A DNA stretch of 64,000 nt from Dendrolimus kikuchii (lineage: Eukaryota > Arthropoda > Insecta > Lepidoptera > Lasiocampidae), in NCBI GenBank assembly GCA_019925095.2, contig CM034414.1, forward strand, positions 5,741,001 through 5,805,000, read 5' to 3'. Below the pieces are notes generated by a model that saw only the letters and a list, made by a program, of their open reading frames with translations, had not been told where the DNA came from and did no database searches. The position numbers and the translations under genes were made by a program. Position 1 is the first letter of the stretch; each line of letters begins with the position of its first letter. This document shows, in pieces, positions 40,701 to 54,200 of the stretch.

Positions 40701-43700
40701 GCAATGAGCAGTAAATAAGACAGTGGAGACTTGTTTATCCGGAACTGAGTTATACGAATTCGCGAATATCGCGGATTGGCAGTCGTTTCATGATTAAAGT
40801 TACAATATTTTAGTAACTTAAGGAAATATTTACGTACATACTGAAGTGTCTGTCTAAGCTCTTAATAAACATGGATATTATTGGTTGATGAGTTTTTTTT
40901 ATTTGAATAAACACGTGTGCGCAGATGAGCTAAGTTACCTTTCTAGTTTCTAGAGTTAATAATATGTACAAAAATCGCTTTGTTCATATATTCGGATTTT
41001 CGATTATCTAAATGCAACAATCAGTCCGGTTAAAAGTCTCCACTGTAGTTTTATAACATCTGTTTCATCTGTTGTTGGAGCAACCACCACCCGGTCATCT
41101 CTATATCCCTCTTTACCACTACTCTCTACAGCGTGGTAATGATATTTTATCGTACTTTAAAGTGATTTTACAGTTTAAACGCTTTTTTTTAAATTTACCT
41201 TGTAGCTACAGTATAACCACCAATGTAATACATATTTATGTACATCTTTTTAAACACAGGTCCTCATTACCACTACCCTCTTCATAGCGATTATAGTTCA
41301 TAAGAATCGAATCATTCGTCAGAGGATACACATACAGCAAACAAAGACCAACGAAACCCATTCGTTGGCCTTGATTGGCCCTGTCTGTACCTGGCCTTAC
41401 GCACATATGACGCGTTTGGTTCCGTATTGATTATTCTGACTCGATTTACAATTACTTCCGAACTAATAACGTACGTCATTTACATGTAGAAAACTGGCCT
41501 TTGTTATTATATAATACATGCATATGTTCACTGCCTCTGTGTTTAAGTCTAAGTGTTTGCCCGTCCAGCTCATTGAAAGTGGTTACCGACATCTATAGAC
41601 GTTTGAAACACCAAGATACTACTTTTAGTCAGAAGCTTAGCAGCTAAACAACCGATTTACCATTGATCCTTACTCTAATACTTTTTGCTTATTCCTATTT
41701 ACATTTATGCTTATCTATGTTACTTATATTTATTTACTGTTGAGATATGGGGAGTAGGAAGTCTTTCATCGCAACTGTCACTCATTGCGCGAAATACGAT
41801 TAGTTCAAACCTAACCGTTTCACGCCGATATTCTGTGTTTGCGTGATATCACATTGAACGAACGCCCTAAGAGCTGTAATCAATATAGTGGTTCCAGCAT
41901 GGCCCTGCTCTGCCACGTCAACACGGAACATTTGCAGCAATATGTAGGCCAGAAATCACTAACAATATTATTTACATACTTTTTCTAAGCGCAGTTAAAT
42001 CAGACAGCGATGACTTTCTCTTAGATGTCGTGAACGTATCAAACGAATATAGTCCTTATTACGATGCAGTAGGGTCTCATGATTTTTTTTGAATTAAATT
42101 ATTTTTAATTTGTTTCTTGGCTGAATGCCAATGAGTGTTTATAAATATTTTATTCGTTTTATATCAAGATTGATGCTATTGGGAGTGGTCGGTGTCAATG
42201 GTTAACTAAGTAAAATTGAGTTTTTGGATTGGATGTTTTAAGAATAAATATCGAATAATTAAAATTATATTAGACTATTTGTAGTCCGCGGCTTCGCTCG
42301 CGTAGATTAAAAGTAGTCATAATTCCAGTAGTTAAAAAAAGTTAAAAGATAGCCCCCTCTGCACATTACGGGTAGAAACGGCGACATACGAGTGCATTTC
42401 AAGCTACTTAGTTTGAAAATGGCGGATTTTCATCCAAAATTTTATAGCCTTTTTACAAACTTGGGGTTGAATTTGTCGTTTGTTTTTTTTAATTTTCCGG
42501 TGTGTGGGATGCCGGGTCGTCGGCCGTCGGGTTGGAATTAGCATCCCCGTAGGAATGCTTGGACCATACCACGGTTTTTTTTGTTTATGAGCATTGATTG
42601 ATGTCTCTAACGAGATTATAGTCAGAGTTACTGGCACTGCACTTTGTTCACTCACTGGCTTTACACGATATTAAAAAAAAATCTTATAGTTATTACACTT
42701 TTACATACATAGATAACTTCACGCCAGTTCCCTTGCGGGGTAGGCACGAACAACAGAGCGCCATTCAGGCTTATTCTTACACACCTCACTTGCTTCTTTG
42801 ACATTCATAACTCTTATTACACTTTTCTTACACTAATACGATTTTTAAATATTTGGGGGAGAGTTGCGGTATATATATTAACAAATTTGAATGCTACGTG
42901 AAAGATATATATAGCTAAGAAAAGGAATTTTAGAGAAAGGTTGGATTTTAAAGGAGTTAGGATTGGGAATGGTTTGAACAAGTTGGAAATTACGGGGGGG
43001 GAGTTTCGCGGAGCGGATTTTGGGGAGGGGCAGGGGAGGCACGTTACGGTTTGGGATACTCACTAAAACCCCTGGCCTATCCTCGAACGTCGACTGTCCG
43101 GGCTATGGGCTCGCTTACGCATTCACCTCCAGCCCGGACGCACAAAGGCTGGCCCCGTTGAGGTAAGAGGGGGCGCGCGTATCGATGCGCATCCCTCCTC
43201 TCCGGCCTTTATGAGGCTACGGAAGCGGGAGCTCGTCCACGACGATCCTCCGTCGCCGGCTCTAGCGGGGAGGAAGTGTGATGGCGTGCTCCCCTCTGGC
43301 TCCGCCGCCTCCTTCGCGGATCTTACAGTCTCGAAGGAGACTTAGTGCGCGCGCACCTACAGTATGGAATGAATCCGCATGCAAATTACAGAGCTAGTCC
43401 CAATAGTTTGGGTTGTGCGTTGTATGTATATATTAGGCAATGAGTGAGGTCAAGTAATTATAATATATGTAGGTATAGATCGACTAACGGGCCCCGCAGA
43501 CGTTGCCCTGCCCTGTAAACAATAAATCCTGATATCAGATCACACGGCCACTCACTGGGTTTAATTGTACATCCAAACTATTTACTACTATTGATACAAA
43601 ATACTTACCAATTTAAAAACTTTGCGCTTATCGACTTGTTTAGTTTTTTAAAAGTATAACAATGATACTTCCCACCAAAGCATTAGTCATTCTTATAACT

Positions 43701-46700
43701 ACTAGATACACGTAACAGAACTTATATAGTATCTTGAAAGTTTCAAATACAAACTTGTGTTAATTAATAAGGGTCGATTTTTAGACCTCTTGGACCCCCA
43801 AAATCAGTTTTTGTTTATGTCGACCCCCGGGAAACCGATTTCGATCCCAGGGGTCGATATCGACCACTTTGGGAATCCCTGATCTAGACCAGGGGTGGTA
43901 GCCATCCAGACGGGTAAATACCCTACCACCTGGCTGTGGGTTGCTTTGTCGCCTTTAAATGACAGGCCACCCGGCAGCAGGAAATTGTATTCTTTCTGCG
44001 TTCCTGCACGGATAAAGATTTTAAGTTTCGTGGACCAATCCCGCCGTCATTGTCGAAAGCTCAGCCCCGTAGGTCATTACTGGTAGGACTAGAGGTAGGT
44101 AGGCCCGAGTACAATTCGGAGCTATATGCCGACATGCATCTGTGTCTAAATATGCACATCCAGGCTCCAAGTACGTTAAATCTTTATGACTCCGGCTGAC
44201 TACCACTTGCAGCGAAGTATGAAGTGTATCAGTACACTCCATAATCCGCTGCACGCGGTGGTCCGTTTAAGTATTTATTAACTATTGAAGAATATTTAAA
44301 TAATAAAACTTCATTTACATAGCAGCTCGCTCCAACCTCTTATACAATCGTCTGTATAACGTTTTAATTTTGCCAAACATGTAAAGGATTTATGGAGATA
44401 TGCTGCAGTACAAACTTTTAGTATGTCTTGTCATTATTTTGACAGTAATAACATTCGGCTTTCCTCTTACTGTGTTTTTGTCTTACTGAGCCAAAACTTA
44501 ACTACTCTCACTCAGCAAATGCTGGTTGATCACAACCAACGCTGGTCTTCCGTTAGTAAAGCCAGGCAGTAGAGTTATTTAAAATTATTAACGTCACCTT
44601 CACAGAGTGCCAGGCAGTAACGTCACCTTCACAGAAGAAAAAATAACTAATGAACATTTAATATTATTTATAATTAGAACACCGTGAAACAAAGAATAGA
44701 CATATTTTGAATAATTTAATATAAGTGCATAATATGTTATGTAATAATTATTGAAATTTGAAAATAATGATTTTGAAAAATAATAATAGGTATTACGAAC
44801 AAAAAGAAATGAAATGAAATAGAACTATAACTATGAAAAAGACTCAACTAGGCTTACTAAAAGGCGCTTGTATCAAGTGCGAGTTCTGCTTGCTGCCTCT
44901 GGTGTTCGTACAGGAACGCTTTCAGTTTAGTTTTAAAAATATATGCACTTCGCAATGCAAGTAAAACATTTTTTAGCTAGACGTATTGCTGGGGAGTTTC
45001 TTGCCGCTTCTTCTGTACATAGAATAGCAAGTAAAACAAAATTTTAACTTATATGTATGCCCTTCAAAGTGGTCTCCGATGGAACTTATTTTGAATAAAA
45101 ACTTGTGAATTTCAATTTAAGGTTATTTTTAATTGTAATAGGCGATACGGGTGCGCTGATCCGCCAATCCACACTCATAAGTGTGCGCGTGTGCATGCAG
45201 GTCCTGTAATCCCGCACAATAAAGCGACGGATGCAGGTCCGCGGATTCGTATCCATCCGGACCTGCCCATCTCTAGTTGAGACTATTCCAATACTCGTCT
45301 TACAGCACTGGGTTAACATCTCAGTTGTTATATAAAAAGCAAGGTTGTTTTTCTACATCCGTTTCCGCCATTATTGTTTCTCGTACAAGTGTATTTGACC
45401 TCGTTTGAATAAAACTATATGTAAAGTGTCATTGGTATTGAATTTGAAAGACTTATCTCCGCCTGTTTGTTGACGAGATTTTATAGAAAACATCTTTTAT
45501 AACTTAATTTTAATCTTTGTAGGTAGTAAGTGACCTTCCAGTTTTATTTACGACTTAAATAACTATGACATGAAAGTAATGATGGAAGCGATGTGGATTC
45601 TGGCTCATTTTTTTTTTTGCGATAACGGCGCCCATTTTGGGCAGACCCAATCTATTCGGAGAATAGGTTCTCGGAATAAATGGGTCTGGTCCTTTCTCCC
45701 AACAATCCGATTCTGGGGTCTGTTTGATCCATACACCCTCAAAGTATATATTATTATGTGAAGCAAAAACTTTGTACCCCTTTTGACGAAAATTGCGCGG
45801 ACGGAGGAGTATGAAATTTCGCACACTTATAGTTTATATAGAGAAGAGACGAATGCTAATTTCTTTTTTAAATTATGCATAAAAAATACATGACATCAAT
45901 ACAACAAAAACATTACACACACTGCCATGTATTTGAGACACACGCATATATATACTCTTTTGTTTATTGTTCAAGTCAAATTAACAGTGTAGCCTTGGCG
46001 AAATCTGTGACTACAGAAGTATATAATCTTTGACATTAACTGTTATGGTCGAATTTCGACCACGGGCTTGACCACTAGTATTGATTAAATTGCACGGCAA
46101 AAAATTGCATGCATTGTCTTGGCGATTAAAAAAGTTTTATGGAACTAAGATCAAGTATGATTATTATGTATTTCGATCCATTGAATCTGAATCTAAAGCA
46201 TTTGGCCCACGAGCCCTCGAAAATCCAATTAAATTGCAAAATAACCCTGAAAATTTTGAGAATAAAATTAGCTATTTTAATTTAGCAATAAACGTAGATT
46301 CATTATGTACTAGTGGTCGTCCATTGGTCGAAATATGACCATAATTTAAATTATAAGTTTGAGCATTATTAAGGTTCTGTTGTCAAAGACTTCTATAATC
46401 ACAGATTTCGCCATGGCTACACTGTTAATTTGACTTTAACAATAAACAAGAGTGTGTGTCGAATACATGGTAGTGTGTGTAATGTTTTTTTTTATTGATT
46501 TAATGTATTTTTATGCATAATTTTTTTTAAATATTAGCATTCTACACTCCTCTATATAAACTATAAAGGTGCGAAATTTCATACACCTCCGTCCGCGCAA
46601 TTTTCGTCAAAAGGGGTACAAAGTTTTTGCTTCGCGTATTAATATAATGATACCATTATGTATACTAGTCGCGAAAACTTAAGAAAATATAATTAGCTAT

Positions 46701-49700
46701 TTACTGAAAATTTTGTAAGTGTGTGGACCAAACTGCACCACCGCACTGCCCGCCGGCGACTGGGAGTTCATCCACACTTCCTTGACACCTAGAAGTTTTC
46801 CCAGAGCGCTACAATATGAGGCTCTTCAAAAAGGGCATCAATAGATATTTAAAGTCTTAACGAGGTATGCAACGTAGGCTACAGACTCCCTTAGTGTTGC
46901 AGATGTCAATGGGCGACTGTAGCTACTTGCCATCAAATGGTTTGCCAGTTTGAATACAAGCAAACATAAAAAAAAACTGACACCAGATTCGGATTCAGTG
47001 CATCGAAATACATAGGAACAGATGGGTCAGGTCTTTTGACCACTTTATTTATGGTAAAATCTTCTGGTAGTAGTAATCTTGTTCATTTGTATTTTTTCTT
47101 CAATTTCAGATATGGGGTGATCTACAGGAGGGCATAGAGCAAGTCTACAAGCGCCAGCATATGGTTAAAACTAGATATATGGACATGTATACGTATCCTT
47201 TGTCTATCTATAATATTATAAAATTCTAAACATGCCGTGTCTGTACATTGAAGCTATTTAAATAAACAACAACTCAAATAGACCATATAAACGATGGAGA
47301 ACAGGATGCAATTTTCATTAGATTTCTTGTCTGTTTGTTCGGGATTCACGTAAAAACTACTGGGCCGATTTCGATGCGACTTAAACTCTGCGCTACTTTT
47401 TAACCTGGGAATCCTGCGGGAAATTTTCTGGGAATGATTTAACATGGCTAGATTAAAAAAAAAACGATTTCCCAATGTGATTTTTTTTAATGATCGATAG
47501 CAAATTTAATGTAATAAAATGTGTGTGATGTTTTTTATCCCGGGAATTTTCCCGGAAGCGGTTTGTAGTTGTTCGGGTGCGTAAATATGAGCTTATTCCG
47601 ACACTGTTTCCACTAAAATTATAGCTTATATTCTTTTTCAAATACTGCGGTATTTTGTGTCCCGGGAGACCCGCGGGAAGTTCAAGTCAAACGTAGACGA
47701 AGTCGCGGGCATATCCTAGTGATACTATATAATGCGAAGTTTGGTTTAGAATTAGATGTACCCGCGACTTCGTCCGCGTCTGTTATATTTGTATTTATTA
47801 TATCTATACTTATATCATACTTTGAGAGAGTGTCGGGGTGAAGGTAAGGAAAGGAATGCTCCGGTGGTTCGGACATGTAGAAAGAATGCATGATGAAAGA
47901 ATGAATAAACAGATATACAATGCAAAAGTGGATGGATGCAGAAGTCGTGGAAGGCCACGACACACTTTCCATGATCAAATTGATCGTGTGCTAGCAGAAG
48001 GTGATGTTAGGAGCCTTAAGAACAGACGAGCGTGCATGACAAGAGTTATGAATGTCAAAGAAGCAAGTGAGGTGTGTAAGAATAAGCCTAAATGGCGCTC
48101 AGTTGTTCGTGCCTACCCCGCAAGGGAACTGGCGTGAAGTTATGTATGTATGTATGTATGTATACTTTGAGCCGTGCATGATTATCAAAAATTTAATCTA
48201 AAACGGTCCAATTGTATGGGCGCTACGATATACAGACAGACACATGAACACACTAAAATAACACCCCTCATTTTTCGTCGCAGGTTAAATATTTTAATTT
48301 TATCCGTGCAGGAACGGAGATAGAACACAATTTCCTGCATTGGGGCGGCCTGTCGTAGGAGGCGACAAAATAACCCACAGCCACGTGTCACACTAATGCC
48401 GGATAACAACTCAAGGTTGTTATGGCGGCATGTTTTAGACTAGGGGTGGTAGCCATCCAGATGGGCAAAAACCCTACCACCTGGCCGAGGTTTGTTTTGT
48501 CGCCTTTTACGACAGCCCGCCCCAACGCAGAAAAGGTACTCGTTTTAAGTTCCTGCATGGATATATTAAAGAGTTTATTTGAAACCATTAATATACATAC
48601 ATACATACATAACTTCACGCAGGTTCCCTTGCGGGGTAGGCACGAACAACAGAGCGCCATTTAGGCCCATTCTTACACACCTCACTTGCTTCTTTGACAT
48701 TCATGCACACTCGTCTGTTCTTAAGGCTCCTGATATTAATATATATATACCATTAAGACCACCTGTACAGAAACAATTTGGTATCGCATACAACTACTGT
48801 AGTACATATAATACTGTGTTGCATTTGTTAGCGTCCACTGCCAGACAACTGGTTTGTCATACAATTTAAAAAAATAAAATTATTTTTAAGCTTATACAAT
48901 GTATGTGGAAATGTATAGATGTGTGTATATGTATGTATGTATATATGCATGTGTTGATCGTGTACTAGCAGAAGGTGATGTCAGGAGCCTTAATAACAGA
49001 CGAGCGTGCATGACAAGAGTTATGAATGTCAAAGAAGCAAGTGAGGTGTGTAAGAATAAGCCTGAATGGCGCACTGTTGTTCGTGCCTACCACGCAAGGG
49101 AACTGGCGTGAAGTTATGTATGTATGTATGTGTATGTGTGTGTACAAGTGAACGAGTGAGTGTGTGGTTACAGACTTATTAGACTAGTGTAGTCAGTTTG
49201 GTCAATTCTCGGTGTCGTCATAAGGGAGTTCTATCAGCCAGTTGATGGAACTCCCTTATATTAGCTGTATTAAAGAAATGAAATACCTTAATTCTGTTAT
49301 TTACGATGTTTTCCATAATAGGTTTGATATAGTTTTCAAAATTGCGTGTATTAACAGTGTACATGTATATCATAAATTTTTTGTTTACAATTTTTTATAA
49401 TATTGCACAATGTGCCGTTAAAATACCTTGTTATCTTATTATTAAAGTATAATGGTCAAATTAATTTTAATTACAGTTTAAACAATAATAAATAGGCTAT
49501 CACACTCATTAAAATGATAAACAGTCATACAACTTTGTGTACGTTCCTTTTGTTTAGAAAAATAATTTTTGGATATTAGGAATAAACTAATGACAATGCA
49601 ATGTTTGCAATCAATTACCACTATTCATTGATGTTTAAATGTGTGACTTTTTAATCATTAGATAAAAGTTATTCATCGGATAAGATAGATAGATAACACT

Positions 49701-49930
49701 TTATTGCTCACCAAAATAAACAAATACAAAAACTAAATTACAATACTTCTGGACAAAACAAGAGGCGGCCTTGTCGCTAAAAGCGATCTCTTCCAGGCAA
49801 TCTAGCTTAAAAGAAATTCGTTATTAATCTGGCGACGTAGGTGGAGCAGAAAAAAGATAGGACTGTACAATTTAAATATATACACTAATTTATAAATTTA
49901 ATACATAAATCCAGGCACATTTATAGAATA

Positions 49931-49984
<54 letters not shown>

Positions 49985-50738
49985 TATTGTTGCCTCTGTG
50001 GTTGTGTGTGTGTGTGTGGTGTGGTTAACACAAGCGTAACTTGCTTAATTTGGGGATATACAATGTGTGTGTTTGTCTGCCGATTATTATTATTATTATA
50101 AATATGTCTTTGTAGACCACGGGCCATAAAAATGGCCCGGACTTTTGGAGGGCTTGCGTGGGGCCATGGGAAGGCCAACACGTAGAGGCCCTTTGACAAA
50201 TTTGATGTAAATGTGGCGTGACACTAACCGGCGATTATCCCTGTCTACACCATATAGTAATGCACCCAAGGACAAGCCCCGGCCAGTGTAGAACTATTGT
50301 GGGAAATGAGGACAAAAAGTACCGGGCTATTGTGGTGAACTGCTAATGGTACTAGGGGTCTGGGAATATGGGGACTATGGCGTCTGCCCGTCGCAATGTT
50401 CAGGGAACATGGAAAAATGGGCAGACGGTGACTCGCCACTCCCTGCATGGGCCCCAAAAAATGCCATAAAGACAGGGGCAACATGGGTGTGAGTGGCTAA
50501 GGGGTGTAGAGAGGTGGGCTGCAGGTTCACCGAAGCTACTTCCGACGTTAGGCCATTTATCACTTCCACCCCTGGAGCTTGAGTCTTAGCTCTTGCGATC
50601 TCCACTCCGTGCCGGCTGGCTAAGGCAAGCACGGAGGCGGGGGCCTTGCCTTGGCCCCCGGAGTCAGGTACGAGGTGTCGCTACTCACCTAAGGCTTCGC
50701 CACAAAGCCCCCCTGCGGGATTATTATTATTATTATTA

Positions 50739-50828
<90 letters not shown>

Positions 50829-51217
50829 CATACATACATAACTTCACGCCAGTTCCCTTGCGGGGTAGGCACGAACAACAGAGCGCCATTTAGGCTTATT
50901 CTTACACACCTCACTTGCTTCTTTGACATTCATAACTCTTGACATGCACGCTCGTCTGTTCTTAAGGCTCCTAACATCACCTTCTGCTAGTACACGATCA
51001 ATTTGATCATGGAAAGTGTGTCGTGGCCTTCCACGACCTCTGCATCCATCCACTTTTGCATTGTATATCTGTTTAGTCATTCTTTCATCATGCATTCTTT
51101 CGACATGCCCGAACCACCGGAGCATTCATTTCCTTACCTTCACCCCGACACTCTCTTTCTGACCAAATTGCTAAAAGCACATCCAAGATATACAAACTCA
51201 TTCACTTGCTCCAGCAT

Positions 51218-51255
<38 letters not shown>

Positions 51256-54200
51256 CTAGCTGCCCCGGCAGACGTTGTTCTGCCCTGAAGAAATAAAATT
51301 TAGAACCCGATTGCAGCGCCACCTACCGGATCCAAATGTAAACTATCCTATCTTTCAAGTCGGATCAAACTGCACACGGTGTGCAAATTTGATTAAAATC
51401 GGTCAAGTAGTTTAGGAGTCCATTGAGGACAAACATTGTGACACGAGATTTATATATATTAAGATATATACGAAATAATCTAAATAAATATATTTAGTGA
51501 CATTATATATGAGAAGCATTTTATATTAACATATATTAAAATAGATAAACAAGTAAATGTTTATTATATTAAAGACAGTAATTTCTAAGTGAGTTCCGAA
51601 ATGTAGGTAATGTTTTGGCCTCTCTGACAGTAAGAGGCAACGCATTCCAGAGTTTGACAGCCTGCACTGTAAAAGAGTTATGATAAAGGGATGAAGTGTG
51701 TGCAGGTGTCAGGATAATGAGTATGCAAAAATTCCTTACGATCTATTGCGTGGTTATGGCGTGAAGACGTCACAAACATAAACTCACATTCGCATGTACA
51801 GTCGTGGTATGAAAATGTTCGCCAATTTTCAAATTGATTTATTTAACGTTCTTAAACTTTTTAAAACTAAGTCACAGAGAAGACTGTTCCACAGAAAATT
51901 ATGTTTAACTATTTGACGATTAAGTGTGAAACTGCTTAGATCAAACTTGTTTGATTTTCTATCTTGTCCAAGAAGATTGTTTAGATATATGAAACCTTTT
52001 TATTGGTTTTAATATTTATGTTAAGCGTACTGATTGCGCATCTATTTGTTTCTTATTGTTAATCTCAGCGTCTGTCATTGTCAACATTGCATATTTTTTT
52101 TCACGTTTCTATATTTTATAAACGTAACGTTTAGTAAAATCTTCGCAGTATTGTTTCTTGTACTCGTGCAAGCAAAAGTCGAGTTAAGGTGACGAACATT
52201 TTCATTCCGCGACTGTACAATATTAGTTACGATGTATTTTGTTTTTCTTATAATTTCACTTAACGTTATAATACGCCAGTCATGTATACAACTACTGTAC
52301 GTCAGTGCACCATCAGAGCGCTGGTAGCGGCCCGTCTGCAGGCCGATCGTCATTGTCCGGCGTGCCCAAGTTTGGATATAATAGCAACAAGAAACAAGTA
52401 AGAGACAAACATACTATCCGCAAGAGTTAACTTGAAGCCTGAGCCGAATGCGCGCATCCCCCCCTCCCGACATCCGCCTTCTGACCGTTCTCGCCATCGA
52501 CGCGTCAGTACCTCGCACTTACGTCATCCGAGTGAAGTCTCAAGTTAACTCTTGCGGGTTATACGTAACAGAGGCTGCAGCCAAATTGTAGGTCTCTGAA
52601 CCCGAATAACAGTAGCATTGTGAAAGCTCGAAAACACCATTTTGTAATTGATAAGCTGGCAAACAAGCAGACGGTCCATATTGTTACGAGTGCGGGACTC
52701 GAATTAAAAATGCCGTTGCAATTACAATAGAATTTATTAGAACTATACAAACACGTATAACACGGGTACAAATATAACTGGAAACATCCAGTACAATGCA
52801 CGATTCAATAACACGCGCAACGTCCGTCACTATATCGCTTATCGAATGTACACACGTCTTGCTCGTATCGTTATCGTCGATTGACTGCCTCACCCCTCCG
52901 TTCGGGCATTGTTTTATACCAAACTATACAATAGAATTTATCTACCTGCCAAGCGTCGACGCAATTTCCCAGAAAACGTAATCCGCACACCTGCTTTATT
53001 ATTCCTGCGAACGGCCATAGACGAGTACAATACACAATAGACTATTTTTCTAAGTAAAAAAAAAAGTCCAAATTCCGGAAGGTAATAAACTGTGCTTTAT
53101 GGCAGGCGGGTGTGCATTCACTTTTGTCGGCATGTAACAATATGAAGAGTTGTTACTGTCGCTTATAAACTTTTACAACACCAGGGACCCAATTCCACTA
53201 TTACTATCTCTTCAAAATCTTCGGACACTATTGTCTCAATCGTAGTTGTTCACGACTCTAAACAAAGTAGCAAGATTAAGTAGTGTGTGGAATGGAACGC
53301 GTGATTCAAATGTAATGACAGTTCGGACCGTTACTCGGATTCCCCGTATTCACAAATTCTCGGTGTTATACGTAATACACGTAATTAGCTTATCTCAGTT
53401 TTTTCATTAAAATATTATCTGAAGAGTAGCTCCTTCACATTCATTGATCTACGTTCTAGAGAAAAGAAACACTGGGTAGCCCTATGCAAAGAATTGCGGA
53501 CGGTTATTTAATTTCTTTAGAACGTAAAGAACGGGAGAGCGGGGAAGTTAGCAACGGGAATTCTCACTCATCGTACAAAATGTTCTAGTCCAGTTCCCTT
53601 CAGTTCAGTTCCAGTCTCCCTTAAGAGAGCAGCAGGGCATTTCTAGCACCTCTGTTGTTGCAAATGTCTATAGACGATAGTAACCGCTTTCCATCAAGTG
53701 AGCCGTCTGCCTGTCTGCTGAACTGCAATAAAAAAAAAAATTAGCTCAAGGATAATCGTTTCACGCTGATATTCTTTGAGAGTGTGGTATCACACCGATC
53801 GAGCAGGCCCTACTTAAGAGCTGTAATCAAAACAATGATTCCAGCATGGATATACCACGTCAATCCTTCTAAGTTCCTCACCAAATACTCCTAGGTCGCT
53901 TCTTAATATAACTTTGTTATTATGTGTAGAAACTGTGCTGTATATTTCAGACAGGTCAAGTGCAAGGTGGCGCTCAACTGGTCGGCCTTGAGCTGTACAA
54001 GAGGCTTAAGGAGTTCCTTAGGATTTATCTCATTAATTTACTTCAGGTATGTGAGAATTGTAATTTGTTTTATTCTTCCTAAAGGCTTAGTCACAACTTG
54101 GCTATGTCGCACACAACTTAAAGTTGTTATGGCGGCATGCTCTAGATCAGGAGTGATAGCCATCCAAACTGTTACAAGCCCTACCACCTCGCTATGGGTT

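Noticed and set aside
48770..48803. Candidate Cul1 exon encoding AYNYCST at about 48789
   Set aside because: It mimics HVYNYCTS but has no in-phase acceptor and breaks the frame. The real exon at 52280-52397 has the full motif, correct phase and AG/GT borders.
49647..49683. A complete second copy of the 10.45-kb MITE
   Set aside because: Only about 35 bases of one end match; no opposite end was found nearby.
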